Source of the DNA: UBA9926 sp913064795
GTDB taxonomy: Bacteria > Pseudomonadota > Gammaproteobacteria > Pseudomonadales > Azotimanducaceae
Length of the DNA: 64,000 bases
NCBI GenBank assembly: GCA_045560765.1
Contig: JBJKZD010000009.1
Span: 992,001 to 1,056,000 of the forward strand
Reading direction: 5' to 3'
Position numbers and translations under genes: made by a program. The notes under the pieces were generated by a model that worked only from the letters and a program-made list of their open reading frames with translations, did not search any database and was not told the origin of the DNA. This document shows positions 17,754-26,877 of the stretch, in pieces (within the stretch, counting starts at the first letter, position 1; each line of letters opens with the position of its first letter).

Positions 17754-17756
17754 CAA

Positions 17757-18090
17757 ATTGTCCTTAAATGATTGGACTGGATTGAGCAGCTAAGAAGGCC
17801 TGAGCCCATCAGGCGAGGGCAGTTCGGTTATGGGTAGAGGAATAGGGCGGCGAACGCTGGGTGAACAAAAGCTTCGGCCCTCGGTTGGCGAAGAGGATCG
17901 AGTTACCCAACAGATCTTATTGAAAAGGCAGGCCTCCCTCAGGGCGGGGCAAGGCCTCTCGTTCAGCCAGGCTGGGTTGGGGCGCCTGCGTTAGGGCGCA
18001 TTCGCTATGTTATTGAACGCGTTGAGCGGTGATAATAACTTGGGTCAAGCTTTTGCCATTTGTACAACGATGTAAAAGAGGAGTGGAAAT
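17757..18090. other. Intergenic region upstream of the TagD-like gene
   Basis: About 330 bp between divergent genes with no supported ORF. TTGAAC at about 18014 with TAACTT 17 bases later is a weak sigma-70 candidate for the TagD-like operon. Confidence 0.3.
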
Positions 18091-18480
18091 TTGCGCGTTA
18101 TCACTTTTGGTACCTTTGATGTTTTTCACGTCGGCCATTTAAATATCCTAGAGAGTGCGCGTCAGAGGGGGACGCACTTGACCGTAGGTGTCTCCTCCGA
18201 TGCGCTCAATCTGGATAAGAAAGGGCGGCTGCCGATTTATACCCAGAGGGATCGGTTAAGAATCATCAAAGCATTGGGTTGCGTGGATGCTGTGTTTGTT
18301 GAGGAATCCCTCGAGGCAAAATCCCAGTATCTTCGCGAACACGAAGCTGACATCCTTGTGATGGGTAATGATTGGGAAGGTAAATTCGATCAGTTCAAAT
18401 CGATTTGCGAGGTCGCCTATTTGCCTCGAACGCCGTCGATATCAACCACGGAAACAATAGAGATCATCAAAAACCTTTAG
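18091..18480 (+). CDS. Glycerol-3-phosphate cytidylyltransferase-like protein (TagD family)
   Basis: A 129-residue nucleotidyltransferase with the whole family core: GTFDVFHVGHLNIL (HxGH), the middle part with SSDALNLDKKGR and QRDRLRIIKALGCVD, and the C-terminal PRTPSISTTETI (RTxGISTT-like). These enzymes make CDP-glycerol or a related CDP-alcohol. The start is TTG 18091, supported by GAGGAG 7 bases upstream. It lies 22 bp before a CDP-glycerol transferase-like gene, which strongly suggests a glycerol-phosphate donor. Confidence 0.9.
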   Translation: MRVITFGTFDVFHVGHLNILESARQRGTHLTVGVSSDALNLDKKGRLPIYTQRDRLRIIKALGCVDAVFVEESLEAKSQYLREHEADILVMGNDWEGKFDQFKSICEVAYLPRTPSISTTETIEIIKNL

Positions 18481-18502
18481 TCTTCTCATTCAAAGCGGTT
18501 AG

Positions 18503-19543
18503 ATGTCTATGGAACCAGCAAAGTATCTCTTTTTTATTGCGGACAATTATTGTTTCGAGATACTCAGGCCGCTTCAACGTTTAATAGCGTCCGAAGGGGG
18601 CGAGGTTTTGTGGTTTGTGTTTGGCGTAAATGTGCACTGCGGGACGTTTTCTGACGACGAAACCTACACCAAAGATCCCGAGGCCGCCATAAAGTTTAAT
18701 CCCATCGCCTCGTTCGTGCCGGGCAATCTGATCCCGAGCTTTATTCCAGGCCTAAAAGTGCAAGTTTTTCATGGTCTCGAGTGGAAAAAGAAAGGCCATT
18801 TTGATATTCGCGACTGCTTTGATCTTTACTGCACCCAGGGTGATGCCACGACCACACGGTTTAAACAGTTGGCCGCAAAGCATGGGTATTTTGATGTTGT
18901 GGAAACCGGCTGGCCAAAGCTCGATGGGCTTTTCTCGAGCCCTGCTTATCATTGGGATGAGCAAACCAATGATCCCATTGTTCTGTTCGCGCCGACGTTT
19001 TCACCGGCCTTAACCTCGGCGCCGGCCTTGTTCGATGAAATTAATCGATTGGCCGGGATTCATCCCTGGCAGTGGCTGGTCAAATTCCACCCAAAAATGG
19101 ACCCAGATTGGATTGCGCGTTATCAGGGCTTATCCAAAAAAAATATTCGAGTGGTCACGGACAGTGATGTTGCACCGCTGTTGCAAGCGGCTGACATTAT
19201 GGTTTCTGACACATCCTCGATTATTGGCGAGTTCGCCTTGCTCGGTAAGCCCGCGGTTACATTGAATAATTCCGAACCCGGGGACTACTTGATTGATATT
19301 GCGCAAGCCAAAGATTTAGAGGCCGCAGTAGTCTCGGCGCTCGATCCACCCGATACCTTGCAACAGCATATTCGGCGTTATGCCCTGGACTTGCACCCCT
19401 ATAATGATGGCCTGTCGGCTAAACGGGTGCTGGCGGCAACACAAGATAGACTGGCCAAAGGAAGACAGGGTTTAAAACAGCGTCCTCTCAACCTGTTTAG
19501 AAATCTAAAAATGCGGCGCCAGTTAGGATATTGGCGTTGGTAA
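18503..19543 (+). CDS. CDP-glycerol glycerophosphotransferase family protein (TagB/TagF-like)
   Basis: A 346-residue GT-B-fold protein. Marks are QVFHGLEWKKKGHFDIRDCFDLYCTQGDATTTRF, an LFAPTFSPALTS strand, WLVKFHPKMDPDW, and DIMVSDTSSIIGEFALLGKPAVTLNN, matching the HP and SDxSS motifs of teichoic acid-type polymerases. The product could be a glycerol-phosphate decoration of a capsule, exopolysaccharide or O-antigen. It is probably co-transcribed with the TagD-like gene. The tail is basic (KMRRQLGYWRW), which fits membrane association. Confidence 0.88.
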   Translation: MSMEPAKYLFFIADNYCFEILRPLQRLIASEGGEVLWFVFGVNVHCGTFSDDETYTKDPEAAIKFNPIASFVPGNLIPSFIPGLKVQVFHGLEWKKKGHFDIRDCFDLYCTQGDATTTRFKQLAAKHGYFDVVETGWPKLDGLFSSPAYHWDEQTNDPIVLFAPTFSPALTSAPALFDEINRLAGIHPWQWLVKFHPKMDPDWIARYQGLSKKNIRVVTDSDVAPLLQAADIMVSDTSSIIGEFALLGKPAVTLNNSEPGDYLIDIAQAKDLEAAVVSALDPPDTLQQHIRRYALDLHPYNDGLSAKRVLAATQDRLAKGRQGLKQRPLNLFRNLKMRRQLGYWRW

Positions 19544-19686
19544 CAAAGCATCATCATTCTTTCGAACCCGGTTGAGTCGTCGTAGCAGCTGTGTTTCGAG
19601 TGAAGTTCTGGTTTTCGGTTTTCAGCCGGTCCTGTGTTTAAATTCTTCGAAGAGCCCTTGGACGCCAGAAAATTGGAGGCTAGAAG

Positions 19687-20698
19687 ATGACCATACGAGA
19701 GAACGCAGACATTGAAAATTGGATCGCCAAAGAGCCGCCAGAGCCTGTCATCGAGCCGGATTTGCCGATTATCGATCCCCACCACCATTTGTGGGACCTA
19801 CGTGGCAATAGTCGAATGGGATTTCGTCAAGAAGTGTATCTTTGCGAGGAGATTAGTCGCGACATCGCTGACAGCGGTCATAATATTGTTCAAACGGTCT
19901 TTGCCCAGTGCGGTGCGTTCTATCGAGCGGATGGCCCCTCCGAAATGCGCTCGGTGGGTGAGACCGAGTTTGTTCACGGCGTTGCGGCGATGAGCCGCTC
20001 TGGTCTGTATGGCCCGACGCGTCTCTGCACCGGTATCTTTAGTGCCGCTGATCTGCGTTTGGGGGATGAAGTAAAACCTGTGCTTGAGGCACATCTTCAG
20101 GCCAGTGATAACTTTCGGGGAATTCGAACGGCTTTTCCGTCCGACCTTAATGCTTCGTTTCTCGCTGGATTTGGACTTCTTGAACAGTTTAATTTGAGCT
20201 ATGACAATTGGTCGCCAGATTTCACGCGGCTGCCGGGACTCGCGCGTTTAGCCAATCAGTTTCCGGGAGTGACGGTGATCGTCAATCATCTCGGTGGCAA
20301 GATCGATCCAGAAGCCGATGAAGATGAAATCGCTGCTTGGAAGTCGGCAATCGATTCGGTTGCGGCGTGTTCAAACACCGTGATGAAACTCGGCGGCGCG
20401 CAAATGCGGATTGATGCCTGGGAGCCGCCGTATCACATGCACCAGACCGGCAGTCCTTGGTCTTCGGAGGCATTTTTAGAAACCCTGTTACCTCGGTATC
20501 AATATGCGTTAGAAGCCTTTGGCCCCGAGCGGTGCATGTTTGAAAGTAATTTCCCGGTCGATAAGGACTGCATTTCGTACCGGACGTTGTGGAACCTCTT
20601 TAAGCGCATTGCTGCGCAATTGGGCTTATCCGAGGCTGAAAAAAACGGCTGTCTTCAGTGGCACCGCTGCACGCGCTTACCGTTTGCAGGCCCCTTAG
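19687..20698 (+). CDS. Amidohydrolase (2-pyrone-4,6-dicarboxylate lactonase-like), frameshift near 3' end
   Basis: A TIM-barrel metal hydrolase of the amidohydrolase 2 family: LPIIDPHHHLWDL near the N-terminus, VNHLGGKIDP, and FESNFPVDKD near the C-terminus. GGAGGC precedes ATG 19687. After SEAEK the frame shifts at a run of seven A (20639-20645). One A fewer restores EKTAVFSGTAARAYRLQAP and a TAG at 20696-20698, giving about 336 residues, the normal length. As it stands the frame reads on to 20859 with nonsense residues. The restored stop overlaps the opposing gene by 4 bp. A sequencing error is likely. Confidence 0.85.
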
Positions 20699-22569
20699 GA
20701 CGGCTTGCCGAATTCCCCGACGGCCCGGGCCGCCTGCTCAATGGCTGTGTGCGTGTAGGCGCTGGCGCCGGCATCGGCGTTTGCAAACGTGATATTGCCA
20801 AAGCGCTGTCTCGCGACCTCGTGAGGCGCCTCTCCAAGAGGCCAGTCCTCATCCCATAAATCTAAGTACTCATGCGAGTAGCCATGGGGCCAGCGGTTGA
20901 CGGTGATGGCTAAGATGTCACGATCGGCTCTAAAGCCAGTCGCACCCAACAAATTTTGCAGCACACTTCTAACCTCTCGTTCGTAGTCTTCAAAGCTAAG
21001 GCGCAGCATTTTTTCTCTGGAGCTTCGGAGTTGATCTTTTACATGCGTCACGCCTTCTGTCGGAGCAAGGCTTCCCCAAAAAGTGACCGGTACCGGTCCT
21101 GGATCGGTCAGACTCTGCTCATATCCGCCGGTCTCGATACCGCTCCCTAAAAACAATGAGGCGTGCATCCGCCCTGGGCAGCTGGCCCCGTCAATGCCAA
21201 GTTGGGTGAAAGGTGCCCGGGAACGGATTAAGACATTGGTTAATAACAGCGGATACTTGACCTGATAGCTCTGAGCGACCTTCTGACGCTCAGACAGGCT
21301 TGGGCAAATATAAGGCAAGATCGAGTGATAGCAGGCCATCACACAGTGGCGCGCGGCAATTGCGTGGTTCTTACCGCCATTGCTATAGGAAAGATAGACC
21401 ACGTTCTCGCGATTCTCGACGTGTAACGCCGTACTTTGCAGTCGGATGCGCACAGAATGCGATGCTTTATCCAGCTCGGAATAATCGAAGGCTGCGATCG
21501 CAATGTTATCCGGGGTTGCGCCAGGTGCGATGCTCGGGATGAGTCGCTGAACCAGCAAACGAGCAAGGCTTGCGTTGCCATCTGGGAAGAATCCAGCGGG
21601 GTAATCCCAGTCGCTTTCAATGGCGGTTGCACCGATCAAGTTAAGGCCCGGCAGACCGTCTTCTAATGCTTCGGCAACAGAAAGGCAACTTGTCTCTAAA
21701 CCCCAGGAACCGTGGCTGGCATTGTTAAACAATGCCCGAGCCTCTTCTCCCAAGCCTGCTTTGGATTGGAGAAATTCGAAATAGCCGGTGTTGTGGAGAT
21801 AGTCATTGCGATCTTGATCGGAGAGGTCTGACAGAACGTCGGTTTTGCGTCCATAAAATTGTCGAAGCTCTGCTTTGGCTTTCTCGCTGATCGGAAATTG
21901 ATCGAGATAAGGCAGGGGTGAGGCCGAGGGCGGTCCCTTGAGCGAGCAGCCTGAGACCAGCCTATTGGCCCCGAAAGTCTCAGCATCAAACCAAATGGCT
22001 TGGCCATTGACGCCGGTCCGACCGTAATTGAACTGGGTTTGGCGCCGAAGTTTGGCGATATCGATGCCGAGGTCCTCAATGAGTCGATGGACGGTGTCGT
22101 TGAACTGCCAGTATTCGAGATTATGAGTGCCGCCGATCGCCAGTTGCATGCGTCCGCCCTGGTGGAACTCATTGCGCTTTGCATGGCCACCAAAGTCGTC
22201 GTGATTGTCGAGGATCAGAATTTTCTGGTCCTGCCCGAATTGGCGTTGGTAGTAGTAGGCAGCTGCAAGGCCGGAAATACCGCCGCCGACGACCACAAGG
22301 TCAAAGGACTCCTCAATTCGGTCTGGCTGCTTGTGGGGAACGCCATCACGGGCGTAAGCGTGGGCCGCTTCATAAGATCCTGGGTGCGACCCGCGCAGAC
22401 CGGTGCGAGTCGGTGGATAATTGAGTCTGGATTCGGCTACGGTTGTAGACTCACTGTATGAAGGCGATGTCAGACCCAGTCCGAGTGACAGGAGTCCGGC
22501 ATCATGCAACAAGTCCCGGCGAGTGATCTGAGTCCCCAGCCCCAATGCTTTGTCAGAATAGTCTGGCAT
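20695..22569 (-). CDS. Tat-type FAD-dependent oxidoreductase (spermidine dehydrogenase SpdH-like)
   Basis: A 624-residue flavoprotein. The N-terminus has a twin-arginine signal (TRRDLLHDAGLLSLGLG), so export to the periplasm is expected. The FAD site is DLVVVGGGISGLAAAYYYQRQ with acidic strand end LILDNHDDFGGHAKR. A C-terminal TFANADAGASAYTHTAIEQAARA closes the FAD domain. SpdH-like proteins of this length occur in Pseudomonas and marine gammaproteobacteria; the true substrate here is unknown. ATG 22569 fits family N-termini; TTG 22593 is the alternative. It converges with the amidohydrolase. Confidence 0.85.
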   Translation of the reverse strand: MPDYSDKALGLGTQITRRDLLHDAGLLSLGLGLTSPSYSESTTVAESRLNYPPTRTGLRGSHPGSYEAAHAYARDGVPHKQPDRIEESFDLVVVGGGISGLAAAYYYQRQFGQDQKILILDNHDDFGGHAKRNEFHQGGRMQLAIGGTHNLEYWQFNDTVHRLIEDLGIDIAKLRRQTQFNYGRTGVNGQAIWFDAETFGANRLVSGCSLKGPPSASPLPYLDQFPISEKAKAELRQFYGRKTDVLSDLSDQDRNDYLHNTGYFEFLQSKAGLGEEARALFNNASHGSWGLETSCLSVAEALEDGLPGLNLIGATAIESDWDYPAGFFPDGNASLARLLVQRLIPSIAPGATPDNIAIAAFDYSELDKASHSVRIRLQSTALHVENRENVVYLSYSNGGKNHAIAARHCVMACYHSILPYICPSLSERQKVAQSYQVKYPLLLTNVLIRSRAPFTQLGIDGASCPGRMHASLFLGSGIETGGYEQSLTDPGPVPVTFWGSLAPTEGVTHVKDQLRSSREKMLRLSFEDYEREVRSVLQNLLGATGFRADRDILAITVNRWPHGYSHEYLDLWDEDWPLGEAPHEVARQRFGNITFANADAGASAYTHTAIEQAARAVGEFGKPS

Positions 22570-23057
22570 TGTCGTTTCAGTGTTTGTATTCAACCGAAGA
22601 CTCTACAGGGGTTGGCATTGGCTTGTCGAAAATTTAATGCAGGCGCAGCACCACCTTTTTGACGATCAACCCTGAAATTTCACTCTTTGGAAATCGCTTG
22701 GTGCTCCTCGGTTGCATTCACGAGCCGGGAATTTGGCTGAACCGCGAACTTTCCTGAGTTAAGCCGCAGTTATAACGTGAGGCGTTGTTTGAGGGCCATG
22801 AATCTTCTTCAGCGCTCAATAATCCGCGGGTGATGCACTCTAGGTCCTACAACAATTGGATAAGGGGTCGGAACTTGATTCGCTGATTTCAGGGCTCTGG
22901 TCCAGGTTCTGCTCGCTCCGCCCATCATCGTACAACGGGTTGACCCCTTCCCATGGCAATCAATTGAAGCCTCGAGTTGGCGGTGTTTTAATGCTTCGAG
23001 GCAGAGGGCCACCTTGATGGAATCTCTAAAAAAAAAGATAAACCCTGAGGGCTTGTA
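22570..23057. other. Intergenic region between divergent genes
   Basis: About 490 bp upstream of both the flavoprotein (leftward) and the MAPEG gene (rightward). Frames on the minus strand between 22809 and 23030 have some protein-like character but no recognisable family and no credible start. I see no defined promoter. Confidence 0.4.
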
Positions 23058-23477
23058 ATGGATATTCTTCTCCCGATGTTTTCGATGATTGTGCTGACGG
23101 CTGGGGTGAGTGCGCTGCTGCTTTGTTCTCGGTTGCCCTCCATCATTCGACATTTTGGCCATCTCCAAGGGGCGATGCATTCAGATGAATTGCGGCCGAG
23201 ATTGTCGCCACGGATGCGGTTTATTACCGATAACTACAACCATCTGTTTGAGCAGCCCGTTCTGTTTTATGCCTTGGTCGTCTATCTACATCTGAGTGAG
23301 CTGGCGGATGATCTTCAAGTGCAGATGGCTTGGCTCTATGTTCTTGCCCGCGTGGTTCACTCGCTGATTCATTTGACCAGTAACAACGTGTCAGCGAGAG
23401 CACTGACATTTGTGACGGCAACGATTATTCTGATCGCGATGATTTTGCGGGCGGGACTCGCTCTGCTTCTCAGTTGA
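23058..23477 (+). CDS. MAPEG family membrane protein
   Basis: A 139-residue protein with four membrane helices, near residues 4-22, 66-82, 92-105 and 115-137. Between the first two is the MAPEG-type polar segment with RPRLSPRMRFITDNYNHLFEQPVLFYAL, including the Asn and Glu that bind glutathione in eukaryotic members. Bacterial members have mostly unknown roles in glutathione-dependent or lipid peroxide chemistry. GAGGG precedes ATG 23058. It is a single gene. Confidence 0.88.
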   Translation: MDILLPMFSMIVLTAGVSALLLCSRLPSIIRHFGHLQGAMHSDELRPRLSPRMRFITDNYNHLFEQPVLFYALVVYLHLSELADDLQVQMAWLYVLARVVHSLIHLTSNNVSARALTFVTATIILIAMILRAGLALLLS

Positions 23478-23615
23478 TTTGTCCCCAAAATGTAAAGGCA
23501 GTGCGTGATTGGCGAGCCCTGTTGAGCTCGCCATGGGCTTGATTGGGCACCGGCGATTGTGGCGCTGATGTTGTGGGGTCCTAGAATCGTTTATGATTAA
23601 TGCAAGGAGAAAACT

Positions 23616-23906
23616 ATGATGAAACCAGGAACTCGGCTCAAAAGCGCGGTGTGCGATGCCGAAATTATGATTATTAAGATTGCCGAGAGTGTCGAATTAA
23701 CTTGCGGTGGGCAGCTGATGTCGGAAGCCCCAGAGAAAACAGAAGGTGATGCCGATAGCATGCACGGTTGTTTGATTGGAAAGCGCTACGTCAACGCAGA
23801 GGAAACCATCGAAGTGCTTTGCGTGAAAAGCGGAGATGGCTCGCTGTATTACGAAGGTCAAGAATTGATGACCAAGGATACAAAAAAACTTCCATCTTCT
23901 GATTAG
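23616..23906 (+). CDS. Small conserved-type protein with four Cys, next to acyl-CoA synthetase
   Basis: A 96-residue protein with AAGGAG 6 bases before ATG 23616. Four cysteines (residues 13, 30, 52 and 69) are spaced in a way that could hold a metal. It has no signal peptide or membrane segment. It lies 12 bp before an acyl-CoA synthetase, so it is probably in the same operon. I recall similar small proteins beside acyl-CoA ligases in other bacteria, but no function is known to me. Confidence 0.75.
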   Translation: MMKPGTRLKSAVCDAEIMIIKIAESVELTCGGQLMSEAPEKTEGDADSMHGCLIGKRYVNAEETIEVLCVKSGDGSLYYEGQELMTKDTKKLPSSD

Positions 23907-23918
23907 ATCGAAAACCCT

Positions 23919-25415
23919 ATGAATATTGCTTTGTTGCTCCAGATGGCCGCTGAGGCCTGCCCTGAGCGGTGCGCGCTGACCCACGAAGGCAGGCACTACA
24001 CCTTTTCTGAACTCTACAACGGCGCTGAGCGTGCCGCGCACCACTTTTTGGCCGCAGAGGTCAAATTTGTTGCCTTAATGGACGTCTCGAGTCCCGCCGT
24101 GCCAATCGCACTGATGGGTGCTGCGATGGCGGGAGTGCCTTATGCGCCGATTAATTATCGTTTGAGCGAAGCACAATTAAAACCATTGCTCGATCGGATC
24201 AGCCCTGCCTACCTGATTACAGACGTTGAGGTTCCCGAGCGGCAAGGGTGGGTGGTGCAGCGCTCAGAGGAATTTATGAACCTCGCCCTATCGGGAGAGA
24301 ACCCGGAACTGACCTGGCATGACGATCCATCTGCAGTTGCGGTCCAGCTTTTCACCAGTGGGACTACCGGTGAGCCTAAGGCCGCGCTGCTGCGTCACGA
24401 GCATCTCGTCTCTTACATTTTAGGATCGGTAGAGTTTATGGGGGCCGATGAGGAGGAAGCCGCTTTAGTCTCAGTACCGCCCTATCACATAGCAGGGATC
24501 TCAGCGGTGATGAGCAATATCTACGCGTGTCGTCACATCGTACAGCTGCCTAATTTTGATCCGGAGGTATGGTTAACCTTGTGCGCAGAGGAGTCAGTCA
24601 CCAGTGCCTTTGTGGTGCCGACCATGCTGTCGCGTATCATTGAATCGCTCCAGCAGAGCGCGATGGAATCAGAGGCCTTAGCCTCAATCAGGTCAATCGC
24701 CTATGGCGGTGGCAAGATGCCGGTCCCCGTTATTGAGCATGCGCTCGCGCTCTTGCCGAACGTTAACTTTACTAACGCCTATGGCCTTACCGAAACCAGC
24801 TCAACGATCACTTTGCTCGACCCCGATGACCACAGGGCTGCCCTAGGGCAATCTGATGGGCCCGTCAGGGCGCGCTTGGGCTCAGTGGGTCGACCTTTGC
24901 CTGCCGTTGAAATTGAAATTAGAGATGAGGGCGGTGCGGTCATGCCGCCGCTGCAATCTGGCGAGATCTATGTTCGGGGTCCTCAGGTTTCAGGCGAGTA
25001 TGAAGGCCGAAGTGTGTTAGACGGTGCAGGCTGGTTTCCCACTCGAGATGCAGGTTACGTCGATGAAGAAGGCTACTTGTTTCTCTCGGGTCGCGCCGAT
25101 GATGTGATTGTGCGTGGCGGTGAGAATATTTCCCCGGGTGAAATCGAAGATTTGCTTCACCAGCATACAGCCGTTTCAGATGTTGCGGCGGTCGGAGTGC
25201 CCTCTGAGGAGTGGGGCGAGACCATTGCTTTGGCAGTGGTCACGACGGCCGGTCAGGTCATCACAGAGGAGGGTCTCCGCGAACACGTTCGCCAGCACCT
25301 TCGATCGTCTCGCGTACCGGAAGTGATTCATTTTGTGAGCGAGCTCCCTTATAACGAAACGGGCAAGCTGCTTCGAAGGGAAGTGAGACAATGGTTTGCA
25401 ACAAAGGCCCTTTAA
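23919..25415 (+). CDS. AMP-forming acyl-CoA synthetase
   Basis: A 498-residue ANL-family ligase that activates a carboxylic acid as acyl-AMP and then acyl-CoA. The core motifs are all present: P-loop FTSGTTGEPKAAL, NAYGLTETSS, TRDAGYVDEEGYLFLSGRADDVIVRGGENISP, and the catalytic Lys in ETGKLLRRE near the C-terminus. It is a soluble enzyme. It sits between the Cys-rich small protein and an amidohydrolase on the same strand, likely one operon. The acid substrate is not predictable. Confidence 0.94.
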   Translation: MNIALLLQMAAEACPERCALTHEGRHYTFSELYNGAERAAHHFLAAEVKFVALMDVSSPAVPIALMGAAMAGVPYAPINYRLSEAQLKPLLDRISPAYLITDVEVPERQGWVVQRSEEFMNLALSGENPELTWHDDPSAVAVQLFTSGTTGEPKAALLRHEHLVSYILGSVEFMGADEEEAALVSVPPYHIAGISAVMSNIYACRHIVQLPNFDPEVWLTLCAEESVTSAFVVPTMLSRIIESLQQSAMESEALASIRSIAYGGGKMPVPVIEHALALLPNVNFTNAYGLTETSSTITLLDPDDHRAALGQSDGPVRARLGSVGRPLPAVEIEIRDEGGAVMPPLQSGEIYVRGPQVSGEYEGRSVLDGAGWFPTRDAGYVDEEGYLFLSGRADDVIVRGGENISPGEIEDLLHQHTAVSDVAAVGVPSEEWGETIALAVVTTAGQVITEEGLREHVRQHLRSSRVPEVIHFVSELPYNETGKLLRREVRQWFATKAL

Positions 25416-25438
25416 AGTCGCTTCCCTGAGCAAGGCCG

Positions 25439-26854
25439 ATGACTGAAGCGCGATCTATCCTGATCAAAGGCGCGGAGCTGATTGACGAGGCTGGGCGTTC
25501 AAGGCGCAAGGATGTCCGGTTTTGTGGTGACACAATCACGGCCGTGGGAGCGCTGAAGCCCAGGGCCAATGAGCAGTGCGTGGATGCCGAGGGCGGCCTA
25601 CTCATCCCCGGGCTTCACGATCATCACGTTCACCTTGCAAGCTACGCAGCCGCTCTCCAGTCCGTTCGATGTGGCCCTCCGGAAGTTAACTCTGAAGCCG
25701 AATTGGTCGAGGCCATCAACCGCCCTGGAAGCGGCTGGTTGCGCGGAACTGGTTTTCAGGAGGGAGTCTGTCAGCAGCTCAATCGCGCTTGGCTGGACCA
25801 ACACGGCCCCAACCGGCCTGTCAGAATTCAGCATCGTTCGGGGCGGTTGTGGATCTTCAACACCCTTGCAATCGAGCAGGTGAAGGCCGCGGCGGCGAGC
25901 CTTGCACCCCACGAGCAAGTACGGGTCTCACGTCCTGACGGTCTCTACTACGATGCAGACGAAATACTCGGCGGTCTCATCCGGTCCGAAGCGCCGCCGA
26001 TCGGGCAGGCCAGTCAGCGGCTGGTCAAACTGGGCGTGACGGGTATCAATGATATGACGCCGACCAATGATGGAGTGGCCTGGGACTGGTTTTTGGGGTT
26101 GCAGAACAGCGGTGATTTGCTGCAGCGGGTCAGAATGTCTGGGCGCGCTGAGTTATCGGCTCAGTCAAGCCTGCCAGGCCTAACCTGCGGCGAGGTTAAA
26201 GTTCATTTGCACGACACTGTTCTCCCAGAACTTGAAAGTTTTGTTGAATTGATAGGGACTAGCCATTCGTCTGGGCGTGGCGTGGCTGTGCACTGTGTGA
26301 CTGAAGTTGAACTGGTTTTTACCCTGGCAGCTTTTCGGGCTGCAGGGACGCTCAAAGGAGATCGCATCGAGCATGCATCTGTCATGCCCTTCGAGCTCGT
26401 CGAGCAGGTCGTCGAGCTCGGTTTAGGGGTTGTGACCCAGCCTAATTTTGTATTTGAGCGGGGAGACGCTTATCTGCGTGATGTTCCCGAGCTTCAACAT
26501 GATTCGCTGTATCGGGTGCGCTCTCTGATTGATCAAGGTATTGCGACGGCGTTTGGTACGGATCTACCTTTTGGTAATCCAGATCCCTGGGCAGCGATGC
26601 GCGCTGCAACCGAGCGTCGCACATTGAGCGGCGAGTGGCTGGGCGAGCATGAAGCCGTTTCTCCGGAGCGAGCGCTCTCAGGGTTTTTGGGTTCTCTTGA
26701 AAATCCTTTTGTTCAACGAACTGTGACCGTGGGTGCCGAATCAGACCTATGTTTGTTGAAGGCCCCTTGGCAGGCTGTACGATTGGATCTCGCTGCACAT
26801 CATCTTCGGATGATCGTTTGCAGAGGTAAATTGATTGATGTGAAGGAACGATAG
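25439..26854 (+). CDS. Metal-dependent amidohydrolase (YtcJ/amidohydrolase 3-like)
   Basis: A 471-residue amidohydrolase with a small N-terminal beta-domain, the metal motif PGLHDHHVHL, His in GVAVHCVTEVE, His in GDRIEHASVM, and Asp in FGTDLPFGNPDPW. This gives the usual His/Asp set of a two-domain hydrolase. Such enzymes open lactams, hydantoins or amides. It starts 24 bp after the acyl-CoA synthetase and is probably co-transcribed with it. It converges with the following crotonase gene, 23 bp away. Confidence 0.87.
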   Translation: MTEARSILIKGAELIDEAGRSRRKDVRFCGDTITAVGALKPRANEQCVDAEGGLLIPGLHDHHVHLASYAAALQSVRCGPPEVNSEAELVEAINRPGSGWLRGTGFQEGVCQQLNRAWLDQHGPNRPVRIQHRSGRLWIFNTLAIEQVKAAAASLAPHEQVRVSRPDGLYYDADEILGGLIRSEAPPIGQASQRLVKLGVTGINDMTPTNDGVAWDWFLGLQNSGDLLQRVRMSGRAELSAQSSLPGLTCGEVKVHLHDTVLPELESFVELIGTSHSSGRGVAVHCVTEVELVFTLAAFRAAGTLKGDRIEHASVMPFELVEQVVELGLGVVTQPNFVFERGDAYLRDVPELQHDSLYRVRSLIDQGIATAFGTDLPFGNPDPWAAMRAATERRTLSGEWLGEHEAVSPERALSGFLGSLENPFVQRTVTVGAESDLCLLKAPWQAVRLDLAAHHLRMIVCRGKLIDVKER

Positions 26855-26877
26855 ATCTCCAGGTCAAACACCGCGTC

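Noticed and set aside
22809..23180. Minus-strand frame with protein-like stretches upstream of the MAPEG gene
   Set aside because: No credible start, overlaps the MAPEG start region, His/Arg/Lys-rich low-quality beginning. At most a gene remnant.
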